Below, piece by piece: positions 1-7,689 of a DNA stretch of 24,920 nucleotides. The number at the start of each line of letters is the position of its first letter. Position 1 is the first letter of the stretch. This stretch comes from JAVMKJ01 sp031732875. GTDB taxonomy: Bacteria > Pseudomonadota > Gammaproteobacteria > Competibacterales > Competibacteraceae. A model generated the notes under the pieces. That model ran no database searches. It was not told the DNA's origin and saw only the letters and a program-made list of their open reading frames with translations. The DNA is taken from assembly GCA_031732875.1 (NCBI GenBank), contig JAVMKL010000169.1, positions 1 to 24,920 of the forward strand, written 5' to 3'. The position numbers were made by a program, and so were the translations under genes.

Positions 1-462
1 TTCCGCGACGCCACCACCTTTGAACGAAAACGTCTTATGCCCTAGAAAACTCAAAATCACTTGGACGCCCATCAACAACGCCCCCGCGATGTACGGCGCG
101 GCTCGTGGGCTCTCCGTCAGATAAGCCACTACTAACACCGAGGGCGGCAGCAAGGCCAATCCCAAGAGAATGCTACCGCTGTAAATGATAAGGCAACGCG
201 TCCACTCCTTTAGATAGTTCCCTTTTGTCTTAAAGACGAACCATTTATAGCCTAGAAATGATACCGTGATATTCAGTACGCTCGACAGGAGGCTTGCCGC
301 CAGATAGCTGGCTGGGATATATCGATCCAGGACGGCGGTGAGCAACGCGAACGTACTGTAACCGAATGCGGTATTCCAGAGACCGACGATGAGATAACGC
401 CCGAATTGACCGGGCGGGATATGTGTGATCAACGATGAAAAGAACGAACGAGGATTCGCCAT
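1..462 (-). CDS. GtrA-like membrane protein (partial, C-terminus off the window)
   Basis: The minus frame opens with ATG at 462 and stays open for 154 codons to the window edge, so the stop lies outside. The product is small and very hydrophobic, with about four predicted membrane segments. It has GtrA-family signatures: an N-terminal stretch reading FGRYLIVGLWNTAFGYSTF, then SFLGYKWFVFK, and a second related half ending in SFLGHKTFSFK. GtrA-family proteins are thought to flip undecaprenyl-phosphate-linked glucose or similar sugars across the inner membrane. The gene lies directly downstream of a GtrB/DPM1-like glycosyltransferase (45 bp gap after its stop), which is the usual partner: GtrB loads the sugar onto the lipid and GtrA moves it. 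The length already matches the family, so little should be missing. No strong ribosome-binding site is seen. The family call is firm; the sugar is unknown. Confidence 0.85.
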   Translation of the reverse strand, partial: MANPRSFFSSLITHIPPGQFGRYLIVGLWNTAFGYSTFALLTAVLDRYIPASYLAASLLSSVLNITVSFLGYKWFVFKTKGNYLKEWTRCLIIYSGSILLGLALLPPSVLVVAYLTESPRAAPYIAGALLMGVQVILSFLGHKTFSFKGGGVAE

Positions 463-507
463 GTTATTCTTTAGTACACGGCATCGGCTAACTGTTCTCG
501 AGATACT

Positions 508-1440
508 TCAGTCAAAGTTTATTCTTTCCTTCTCGATCACCAAAGGACGGTGTAGGACCTGCGTGTGAATTGCCCCGATATATTCGCCTAGCAGCCCGAT
601 AAAAATTAGTTGGACAGCCCCAATGAAAAACATCCCTATGACTAACGGTGCTGTCCCCACCTGAAAGCTGGACCAGAAGAGCAGCTTGTATATTAAGTAT
701 ATCAATGCTACGAAAAAGCTAAATGTACCAACGCAGAAACCCGTAAAAATGGCTAATCGTAATGGGACTTTAGAGTGATTGGTGATGCCGAGCATCGCAA
801 GATCCCAAAGCGTGTAGAAATTGTTCTTGGTAAATCCGCGCTTCCTCACAGGTTGAATAAAAGGTATCAGCGCCCGCTCGTATCCGAGGTCGCAGATCAA
901 CCCCCGGAAGTAAGGATACGGATCGCTAATCTGCCGGATATCTTCGACGACCCGCCGATCATACAGGCCAAAGCCAGTGGCATTCTGCACCAGTTCGATC
1001 TCGGAAAGATGGTTGATAGTTTTGTAGTAGATTTTTCGGACTAGGAAAAACAGCGGAGATTCTTCACTGTTCGTCTTCTGGGCTAGAATGATCTTGAAAC
1101 CATCCTCCCATTTTTTCAGAAACTGTGGGATCATCTCTGGAGGATCCTGTAGGTCGGAAGCCATCGCGATCACTGCCTCACCCTTGGCTTGAAGAAAGGC
1201 GTGATAGCCCGAGCGAATGTGACCAAAATTCCGATTGTTGACAATAATTTTTACCCGCTTGTCCTTAGCAGCAATGCCCTTTAAGACCGCCACGGTTCTA
1301 TCGGTCGAGGCATTGTCAATCAATATCAATTCGAAAGTGTAGTTCGGAATATCTGCGAAGGTCTTACAGACTCGCTTGTACAGTTCGAGTACGTTGTCTT
1401 CCTCGTTGTAGCAACCTGCAACGACACTCACAAAGGTCAT
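508..1440 (-). CDS. Family 2 glycosyltransferase, GtrB/DPM1/ArnC-like (polyprenyl-phosphate glycosyltransferase)
   Basis: This protein of about 310 aa has an N-terminal GT-A domain and a C-terminal membrane anchor. From the ATG at 1440 the visible motifs are VVAGCYNEEDN (residues 6-16), the nucleotide-binding DNASTD (42-47) and the metal-binding DLQD (96-99). Two long hydrophobic segments follow near residues 225-285, then a short charged tail. This is the usual layout of enzymes that move a sugar from a nucleotide donor to undecaprenyl or dolichyl phosphate. A GTG twelve bases upstream (1452) is in frame. I prefer the ATG because the conserved domain begins immediately after it and a weak GGTAAGA lies just upstream. 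It is probably co-transcribed with the GtrA-like gene downstream. An IS200/IS605-like end lies 29 bp upstream of the start. Codon use is less GC-rich than in the right half of the window, as is common in polysaccharide loci. Confidence 0.9.
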   Translation of the reverse strand: MTFVSVVAGCYNEEDNVLELYKRVCKTFADIPNYTFELILIDNASTDRTVAVLKGIAAKDKRVKIIVNNRNFGHIRSGYHAFLQAKGEAVIAMASDLQDPPEMIPQFLKKWEDGFKIILAQKTNSEESPLFFLVRKIYYKTINHLSEIELVQNATGFGLYDRRVVEDIRQISDPYPYFRGLICDLGYERALIPFIQPVRKRGFTKNNFYTLWDLAMLGITNHSKVPLRLAIFTGFCVGTFSFFVALIYLIYKLLFWSSFQVGTAPLVIGMFFIGAVQLIFIGLLGEYIGAIHTQVLHRPLVIEKERINFD

Positions 1441-1468
1441 TTTTCTTACCACTATTTACTGGTTTTTA

Positions 1469-1506
1469 TTGACAACCTCCCCGGCCTGAAGGCCGAGGAT
1501 TCCTAC
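1469..1506 (-). mobile_element. Solo IS200/IS605-type right end (hairpin plus TCAA cleavage-site motif), transposase absent
   Basis: Read on the minus strand, this stretch has GTAGGAATCCT, an 8-bp stem with a four-base TTCA loop (arms 1479-1486 and 1491-1498, one G-T pair), then GGAGG and TTGTCAA. A hairpin followed by TCAA matches the right end of IS200/IS605 and IS1341-type elements, where it is also the 3' end of the TnpB-associated guide RNA scaffold. No tnpA or tnpB lies nearby: 33 bp beyond it is the stop codon of the HAD gene. It is therefore either a remnant or a small non-autonomous copy. It may also act as a weak terminator, although no T-run follows. The assignment rests on remembered element ends, not on a search. 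Confidence 0.5.
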
Positions 1507-1538
1507 TGCCTTTCAGCGAGTAGCGAGTAAATTCATGT

Positions 1539-2177
1539 CTACTCCAGCAGTTTTTGCGGATCGGGATGCCGCAGCAGGATCCCCTCGACCGCCTCATCCC
1601 GATCAGGTGCCACGCCAAATCCCCACGCCGCCCAATAAAACACCAGACGGTTTGCGCGCGCAGCCAGCCCATCCTCGGGGCGGTCGCCAATATAGGCGCA
1701 CTGGGTGGCATCAAGGCCAGCATCCGCAAGCAGGCGGGCGATCAGGGCGGCCTTGTCGGGTAGCAGTGGGCTGAAGGCATCGAGTGCGTAGACTCGGTCA
1801 AACAGGGTGGTCCATCCCAGATGCGTGAGGATTCGCCACGTCGGGAAGATGCGCTTGTTGGTGGCGATGTGCAAATCAAGACCGGCGTCGGCCAGCGTAG
1901 CCAGCATCGTTTCAACACCGGGAAAAGGCTGGGTCTCCAGGCATCCGGCGCTATCGTAATGTGCTTTGAAAGCGGTGGTCAGCCGGTCCAGCACTGGTGG
2001 ATCTTCCACTCCGGCCAGGTATCGCAGCGTATCGCGCAACGGTGGCCCGATCACCGTGGGCGCCAGCGGGACAACAGGCTCCAGACCGCAAGTTGTAAAG
2101 GCATGAGCAAAGGCACCGAGAATCCCCGACGCGGAGTCTATCAGGGTGCCATCGAAATCAAAGATGATGGCGTTCAT
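1539..2177 (-). CDS. HAD-superfamily phosphatase (phosphoglycolate phosphatase/Gph-like)
   Basis: This 212-aa protein carries the full HAD motif set. Motif I is FDFDGT with the nucleophile Asp7 and acid/base Asp9. Motif II is ATNK (105-108), motif III Lys142 in LLPDKAAL, and motif IV GDRPED (164-169). An alpha-helical cap lies between motifs I and II, as in the Gph/PGMB group. Such enzymes remove phosphate from small sugar phosphates or glycolate phosphate. Its ATG overlaps the stop of the upstream SDR gene by four bases (ATGA type), so the two are translationally coupled. That suggests a role in nucleotide-sugar synthesis, for example dephosphorylating a sugar phosphate made by the NeuB-type enzyme, but this is inference. 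The sequence alone does not fix the substrate. Confidence 0.88.
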   Translation of the reverse strand: MNAIIFDFDGTLIDSASGILGAFAHAFTTCGLEPVVPLAPTVIGPPLRDTLRYLAGVEDPPVLDRLTTAFKAHYDSAGCLETQPFPGVETMLATLADAGLDLHIATNKRIFPTWRILTHLGWTTLFDRVYALDAFSPLLPDKAALIARLLADAGLDATQCAYIGDRPEDGLAARANRLVFYWAAWGFGVAPDRDEAVEGILLRHPDPQKLLE

Positions 2178-3163
2178 ATCAGGCGCTTTCCGACCCAGTG
2201 GGCCACGCTAGTGCGCCGGATTGCGTCATTCAGTGGTATACGCACGGTCAGACCTAATTCTTCCCTAGCCTTGTATATATCGGGGACATAACGGTTGCGT
2301 CCCTGTGCATCGCTGGATTGACCACAGATTTCGACTGACTTTTCAGGCGCCAGCAGATCACGCACTCGATGGGCCAACTCGGCAATGCTTACCACTTCAT
2401 CGGAGCCGACGTTATAGGCCTCGCCGGGCCGGCCCCGCTCCAACAACGCCAATAGCCAGTACGCCAAATCTTCCTGGTCGAGATAGGTACGCAGTGGCGT
2501 ACCATCTCCTGAAACCTGAATTGAACTGCCATGAATAGCGTCACGGATAAAGTTACCGATCGCAAAGTGAACATCAAGGGGTAAATCCCGGCCTACAAAC
2601 GCAAAACAACGGGCAATGACGACCTCGATATCGTAGGCATCATGATATAGCGTGCACAGGTGCTCTGCAGTCCGCTTCGCCACGCTATATGCATTGGCTG
2701 GATTCAGCGGGTCCGGCATACCGTGGTAGTCCTCAGGGATTTTCTCCATATCCGGGGGCTGTGGTCCATAGACGCCTCCCGAACTAGTTAGCAGGAAACG
2801 TTCAGCGCCACGTGCTACCGCATACTCTAACATATTGCGCGTACCGTCGACAATTTGGGTAAAGCGTTGTAGCGGAGAAAGCTGTGGTCCCAGCGTCGAG
2901 TCGGTGGCGGCATGCAAGATATGAGAAAAAGAATCATCCCTTGGCAAAGTATCCGGTTCGCCAATATCGCCGACATGAAACTTCAGCCACAGCAGATTAG
3001 AAAATTCGGGGTAACGATCTATGAAATTAGCTGGAGACCGGGTGAGAATTGTCACCAAAGGAACAGATACGCCATTCTCAAATGAAGCGCACCAAGTACG
3101 TAGCAAGGCACGGCCAAAAAAGCCAGTTCCACCAGTGAGAAGAATATGAGAAAAATATTTCAT
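2174..3163 (-). CDS. NAD(P)-dependent sugar epimerase/dehydratase/reductase (extended SDR)
   Basis: This 329-aa extended short-chain dehydrogenase has the nucleotide-binding TGGTGFFG at residues 10-17, TSSGGVYG at 126-133 and the catalytic pair Tyr159-x3-Lys163 (YSVAK). The C-terminal half looks like a nucleotide-sugar-binding domain, with YNVGSDEVVSIAELA resembling GalE/RmlB/Gmd relatives. It acts in the cytoplasm on an NDP-hexose. Within this locus it could reduce the 4-keto group of a CDP-dideoxyhexose or of the branched product of the ThDP enzyme (a YerF-like role), or it could be a 4-epimerase. Motifs do not separate these. The start lies 15 bp after the stop of the AT-rich membrane gene upstream, and its stop overlaps the HAD start. 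No clear Shine-Dalgarno is seen. Confidence 0.87.
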   Translation of the reverse strand: MKYFSHILLTGGTGFFGRALLRTWCASFENGVSVPLVTILTRSPANFIDRYPEFSNLLWLKFHVGDIGEPDTLPRDDSFSHILHAATDSTLGPQLSPLQRFTQIVDGTRNMLEYAVARGAERFLLTSSGGVYGPQPPDMEKIPEDYHGMPDPLNPANAYSVAKRTAEHLCTLYHDAYDIEVVIARCFAFVGRDLPLDVHFAIGNFIRDAIHGSSIQVSGDGTPLRTYLDQEDLAYWLLALLERGRPGEAYNVGSDEVVSIAELAHRVRDLLAPEKSVEICGQSSDAQGRNRYVPDIYKAREELGLTVRIPLNDAIRRTSVAHWVGKRLI

Positions 3164-3178
3164 AGAATTCTAAATTGA

Positions 3179-4687
3179 CTACTCAGTTGAATTTCTTATA
3201 TATACATCTACGTACCTATAATTATTAAGTTGGTGATAATTAGATTCTATAAAATTCAGAATTTTTATCGGCATTCTCGTTCTATCTAATTTAGCAAAAA
3301 ATAAAATATCAAAATCATTATTAATAAAATTCATAAGCACAACATCCTCATCTTCAGTAGAATAAGATGTTCCGGGATGCCACCATAAAGGCAAACCATT
3401 AGGAGATCTAACTTTTGTTAGCAAATAACCAAATTCTATTCGCGGACCAAAGAATATTCTATTTGTTAAAAACCTAGACCTCGTAATCTCAATCTCCTTT
3501 AAAATTCCAACAAATTTATTTCCAGTTAATAACCCATTAAAATATCCTCCTCTAACCTCTATTTGTGATAAATTCTCGTAAAATGGACCAACATTTTTCA
3601 TTCTCTCTCTTGAATATCCTCCTAAAACAGAAAGAAGATAAATAATAATAAATAATAATATAATTCCATAGTCAAATATCAAGGATCGGCCATAAATACA
3701 ATGTTCTTTATAAATACCAATTACTGGAGAATAAAATAGATAGGCCAAGACAAAAAGCAGTAAAGGTGCATTATTAATTTTAGAATCCCAATCAGTCAAT
3801 ATTGGTATAATAGCTGCTAACGCACAGAACAAAAAATAAGGCCTATATTCCATTGATAACATGTTTTTATCTAACTTAACCCCTAATAGTAATATCAAGG
3901 AAGCAACACTAAAAATCAATGGAAAAACACTACCTCCAGACAAAATCTGATAAAACATTTCTTTCGTAGGTATTCCTCTTCCTAGAACAGCATAATAGGA
4001 ATAGATCATGCTGTAAGAAGGTATACTAAAAACATAATTTAAAAGTGCAATCCCAAAAATTGCGCCAAATAGAACTGTTAATACAATAATTGATTTATTG
4101 ATGTTATTGCTTAACAAAACATACAAGATACTAATCAAAACAAATGGAACAGCGATATTCTGTTTAGCAGTTATTATCAATATAGAAGATATAAACAATA
4201 AAAAATATTTTAAATTATTCGGGTTATACAAGCAAGAATAAATACCAACCATAAAAACAATCGCAAGATACTGTGATAAACTAGAATGCCAAATATGATT
4301 TGTAAAGACTAATGGAACACACAGCACCAAAGGTAATAAAAACCCATAAAGCAAAAGGCTATCAGAAATTTCTTGGAAAACCCCCAACAAAACATAAATC
4401 AATAAGATTGCCAAAATATTTAAAAAAACAAGATCAAACCATGATGACTGCCCAAACATATCTATTTTCAACAATAATATTATTATTGGAGGAAAAGTAC
4501 TTATAAAATCACGCCCTGGAATTTCCCCATTCCTTAGCCTCCAACTCAAATCTATAATTGGAGATAAATCATAGCCTCCAAACTGGAATTTAAAAAAATA
4601 CAATGCTAGCAACGAAGAAAATGCTATAAAGGATAACCCAAATAAATATCCCCAAAATACATTGCTGCGAATCATCTTAACAATCAT
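3179..4687 (-). CDS. Multi-pass membrane protein, probable GT-C-type glycosyltransferase (AT-rich, likely acquired)
   Basis: This is a 502-aa hydrophobic protein with roughly ten to twelve predicted membrane helices and a soluble C-terminal tail of about 110 residues. Near the N-terminus, after the first helix, is an acidic loop with Asp40 and Asp46, followed by RLRNGEIPGRDFISTFPP (residues 50-67). That layout (acidic loop, then an arginine/aspartate and a proline-rich turn) is typical of GT-C polyprenyl-phosphate-sugar transferases of the GT39/GT83/GT87 kind, which act on the periplasmic side. I see no decisive family signature, so an O-antigen-processing membrane protein is also possible. 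Its base composition is strikingly AT-rich, with long A and T runs, against GC-rich genes on either side, so it looks separately acquired. Another Met lies at codon 5. No ribosome-binding site is evident. Confidence 0.6.
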   Translation of the reverse strand: MIVKMIRSNVFWGYLFGLSFIAFSSLLALYFFKFQFGGYDLSPIIDLSWRLRNGEIPGRDFISTFPPIIILLLKIDMFGQSSWFDLVFLNILAILLIYVLLGVFQEISDSLLLYGFLLPLVLCVPLVFTNHIWHSSLSQYLAIVFMVGIYSCLYNPNNLKYFLLFISSILIITAKQNIAVPFVLISILYVLLSNNINKSIIVLTVLFGAIFGIALLNYVFSIPSYSMIYSYYAVLGRGIPTKEMFYQILSGGSVFPLIFSVASLILLLGVKLDKNMLSMEYRPYFLFCALAAIIPILTDWDSKINNAPLLLFVLAYLFYSPVIGIYKEHCIYGRSLIFDYGIILLFIIIYLLSVLGGYSRERMKNVGPFYENLSQIEVRGGYFNGLLTGNKFVGILKEIEITRSRFLTNRIFFGPRIEFGYLLTKVRSPNGLPLWWHPGTSYSTEDEDVVLMNFINNDFDILFFAKLDRTRMPIKILNFIESNYHQLNNYRYVDVYIRNSTE

Positions 4688-4701
4688 AACATGTGAATCT
4701 G

Positions 4702-5811
4702 CTAACTGCTAACTGCATAGAATACACTATCAAAAGTGTTGGATTCGTGCGTCCGATAGGTGATCTGATAATCGGGGCCATGGCGTTGCAAAAACTCAGG
4801 AATACGCCAGATGTCATCCCAGCGGTGATAGGCGGCAATCGCCAATGCCGGACGATACCAATTGATGATGTCCCGCGCGCCCTCGAGCGCAGCGAGTTCG
4901 TGGCCTTCGACATCGAGCTTGATGTAATCGACGCGCTGGCCGATCAGGCATTCATCCAGTTTCACGCATTGAATTCTGGAATTACCGTCGGGAATAACCG
5001 CGCTGGCCTCGCCATTATCGGCCAAAAATGACTGCCATTCGGTCTTGTGCGATAATCCGCAAGGAAAGCTGACAACCGGAAAATCGAGTCTCTTGGCATT
5101 GTGCGCAAGCTCCGAAAAGTTCGCCGAATCCGGTTCAAATGCGTAGGCGGTGGCAAGAGTGAAATGTTCAGCAGCCTGCATCAGGGTATCCCCATCATAG
5201 GCACCACCATCGACAAAGACGATTCCCCGCCCGGACGACACGAGTCCAGAGATGAAGTAGTTTGGAAAGTACTGGGGAGTATTTGATGGTTGCGGGGCCT
5301 TGTCCGTTGCCGTACCCAGCCTGAAACGAAGAGTGTCGATGAATTGTTGCCGGCTTTCGTCGTCGTGGAGCCTGTGAAAAGCCTCTTCGATTTGGGGTCG
5401 TCTGGCGGCGTACTGCCTGCGGTCGGTCAACCAGAATCGCCAGCCCATCTGCTGTTCGATCACCTCAAAATACTCCTGAGGCAAACGCGGCCGGACAACG
5501 CCCCGAGCCTTGCAGGCCATTGCCAGCCTAACCAAGTCCGATGCCGCATTGCGGTTAAACACCGCCAACCACATTGGCAGGGCAAGCAATGCCTTATCCA
5601 GCTCAACCAATGAGACCACCGGGACAGTGCCGATCATACCGGCCGATGGACCAGAGACCACGAACGCCCGTACCTGAATGCCAAGATTCCCAAGTGCGGA
5701 ATAAACCGCGCGAGCAAAGTTGCCGGCGCCAAACAGGGTAACCCCGTCTCGCCGGGCCTCGCCCAGGAGAGCGTCGATCTTCAGATCGAGTTCCAGAAAA
5801 TCGAACATCAC
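4702..5811 (-). CDS. FkbM-family SAM-dependent methyltransferase with N-terminal Rossmann-like domain
   Basis: This 369-aa protein carries a C-terminal FkbM methyltransferase domain: SAM motif I IVFVDGGAYDGDT (197-209), acidic residue Glu226 in AFEPD, and the family hallmark IKLDVEGHE (297-305). Family members O-methylate sugars in polysaccharides or natural products. The first ~130 residues form a second domain with FGAGNFAR (27-34), a Rossmann-like glycine motif followed by VPVVSLVEL. This resembles the small NDP-sugar-binding domain fused to some sugar-modifying enzymes and may bind the substrate. The first codon is GTG directly abutting the TGA of the ThDP-enzyme gene (TGA-GTG-ATG); the ATG at 5808 is the alternative start. 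The two genes are clearly coupled. It probably methylates the sugar made or assembled by this locus. Confidence 0.87.
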   Translation of the reverse strand: MMFDFLELDLKIDALLGEARRDGVTLFGAGNFARAVYSALGNLGIQVRAFVVSGPSAGMIGTVPVVSLVELDKALLALPMWLAVFNRNAASDLVRLAMACKARGVVRPRLPQEYFEVIEQQMGWRFWLTDRRQYAARRPQIEEAFHRLHDDESRQQFIDTLRFRLGTATDKAPQPSNTPQYFPNYFISGLVSSGRGIVFVDGGAYDGDTLMQAAEHFTLATAYAFEPDSANFSELAHNAKRLDFPVVSFPCGLSHKTEWQSFLADNGEASAVIPDGNSRIQCVKLDECLIGQRVDYIKLDVEGHELAALEGARDIINWYRPALAIAAYHRWDDIWRIPEFLQRHGPDYQITYRTHESNTFDSVFYAVSS

Positions 5812-7641
5812 TCAGATCTCCGGCACTTCCGCAGGCTGAAGGTATGGTTTTGCCCGAATTGCTGCTGCTTCCGCCCGAACGGCAGCAAGTTCCTCGGCCG
5901 GCAGAAACGGAAACATGTCATCGAGTGCCGGGGTAGCGAACGAGCCATCTTCCAGCATGCGGGACTTGATGCGGGGCTCGAAGGGCTGGGTGGGATCGAC
6001 GTCAATCTGGATCAGCGCCGGGCCATCGAGCGCCAGCATGCGATCCATCTCGGCCAAGTCATCGGGTCCGGCGATACGGGCGGCACGCAGGCCATAGGCG
6101 CCGGCCAACCGGCTGAAATCGGGAAACTCCACACCCGTGGCCGGGTTGGCGCCGACAACGCCGCCAAAGAAGTTTTCATGCGTCTGGCGGATCGACAGAT
6201 AGCCGTCGTTGGCAAGGACGATCACCAGCACCCGCGCGCTCAGGGTTTTCAGGGTCTGCAATTCCTGAACATTCATTTGCAAACTGCCATCGCCAGCGAA
6301 ACAGATCACCCGCCGCGCTCCCGCGCCCAGTGCGGCGCCGATCGCCGCCGGCAGGTCGTAGCCCATCGAGGCTGAGCCGGAATTACCGAACAGGCGTTGT
6401 CCCGCTCGCAAATGACCGACCTGGAACGGCAGGATGCAGGCGGAAGCGTTGCCGCATACGATGATGTCATCGTCCCGCAGATGGCCGAAGATACGAGCGA
6501 CGACGGCATAAGGATTCAATCTGGGCGCAAGCATCTGGTGGGGCTGCAGGACCGGGTAACGGTTCTGTAATCCATGGCACCAGCGCGCCCAGTCCCCGTA
6601 GTCAGGCAAATCGTGAAGCCTTACCTGCTCGGCGAGGATATCGATGAAACGCGCCGCATCGGCGACGATGGCAAGGTCGGGCCGGACAAACGGCTTGGCG
6701 AGTTCGGCGGGATCGACATCGACCTGCACGACGAACGCTTGGGGCGCGAACTGCGCCCAGTTATAACTGACCTGACGAATGTTGAGACGCGAACCGATCA
6801 CCAGCAGCAAATCGCAGGCTTGCAGGCAAAAATTACCGGCGCGCGTACCGATCGTCCCTGGACGCCCGGCAAACAGCGGATGATCGCTGGCGATGAGGTC
6901 ATGGGTCCAGGCGGTGGCAACCGGGATGCCGGTCGCCTCAGCGAGGGCCAGCAGCGCGGCGCCTGCGCCAGAGATGCGCACGCCGCCGCCGACCAGGATC
7001 AGGGGACGGTGTGCGTCGCGCAGACGTGCGATGATTCGCTCGCAATCCTGAATCAGGGTTGAACTTTCCGGGGCAACGATTGCTGTTGTTGTAGGGGTGG
7101 AAAACGATAATTTGACGGTGGCGGACTGGATGTCGAGCGGGATATCGATCCAGGCGGGGCCGGGGCGGCCACCGGTTGCAGCAGCAAGCGCGGCCGGGAG
7201 CAGCGCCGCCAAGTCTTCTGGCCGGCGTGCCACTTCCGCGAATTTGGTGACCGGCCGGGCCATGTGGATCACCGGCCCTTCCTGGTCGCCAAGCTGGCGC
7301 AAGCCGGGGACCGGCACGAAATCCAGGCAGGTTTCCCGCTTGACCTGCCCAGACAGCACCAGCGTCGGTATCGAGTCGGTGTAAGCCCCGAACACCCCAT
7401 TGAGCGCGTTGATGCCGCCAGGTCCAGTGGTAACATTGACCACCGCAGGTTTGCCGGTGACGCGCGCATAACCTTCTGCCGCCATCGCGCAAGCCTGCTC
7501 GTGATGCATGTAGGTGCAGCGCAGGCGCGGGTGAGTGCCCAATGCATGATTCAGGAACATCGCCCCACCGCCGGTCACGCAGAACACCTGTTCGATACCC
7601 TGCTCCGCCAGCCAGATGGCGATCTGTTGCGAGACATTCAT
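5812..7641 (-). CDS. Acetolactate synthase-like ThDP-dependent enzyme (possible YerE-type acetyl/ketol transferase)
   Basis: This protein of about 609 aa has the three-domain layout of acetolactate synthase/pyruvate oxidase. The N-terminal PYR domain has VTGGGAMFLNHAL and the cofactor-activating Glu48 in MHHEQACAMAAEGYAR. A central domain follows. The C-terminal PP domain has the metal/ThDP motif GDGSLQMN (450-457) ending in NDG (478-480). I use the ATG at 7641 because the conserved domain starts right after it; a GTG at 7674 would add 11 residues. No IlvN-type small subunit is nearby, which argues against a role in valine synthesis. In CDP-yersiniose synthesis the related enzyme YerE joins a two-carbon unit from pyruvate to CDP-3,6-dideoxy-4-ketoglucose. 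With rfbF, rfbG and rfbH in the same locus, a YerE-like role is attractive but unproven. Coupling with the NeuB product is the alternative. Confidence 0.82.
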   Translation of the reverse strand: MNVSQQIAIWLAEQGIEQVFCVTGGGAMFLNHALGTHPRLRCTYMHHEQACAMAAEGYARVTGKPAVVNVTTGPGGINALNGVFGAYTDSIPTLVLSGQVKRETCLDFVPVPGLRQLGDQEGPVIHMARPVTKFAEVARRPEDLAALLPAALAAATGGRPGPAWIDIPLDIQSATVKLSFSTPTTTAIVAPESSTLIQDCERIIARLRDAHRPLILVGGGVRISGAGAALLALAEATGIPVATAWTHDLIASDHPLFAGRPGTIGTRAGNFCLQACDLLLVIGSRLNIRQVSYNWAQFAPQAFVVQVDVDPAELAKPFVRPDLAIVADAARFIDILAEQVRLHDLPDYGDWARWCHGLQNRYPVLQPHQMLAPRLNPYAVVARIFGHLRDDDIIVCGNASACILPFQVGHLRAGQRLFGNSGSASMGYDLPAAIGAALGAGARRVICFAGDGSLQMNVQELQTLKTLSARVLVIVLANDGYLSIRQTHENFFGGVVGANPATGVEFPDFSRLAGAYGLRAARIAGPDDLAEMDRMLALDGPALIQIDVDPTQPFEPRIKSRMLEDGSFATPALDDMFPFLPAEELAAVRAEAAAIRAKPYLQPAEVPEI

Positions 7642-7689
7642 GATAGGTGACGCATCCCTGTTGGTCCTGTCCACAGACGCCGTGCCTGC

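Noticed and set aside
4699..4716. Short tandem AGTTAGC repeat at the end of the FkbM gene as an attachment site
   Set aside because: It is only two copies of a 7-bp unit, with no integrase and no second copy elsewhere in the window.
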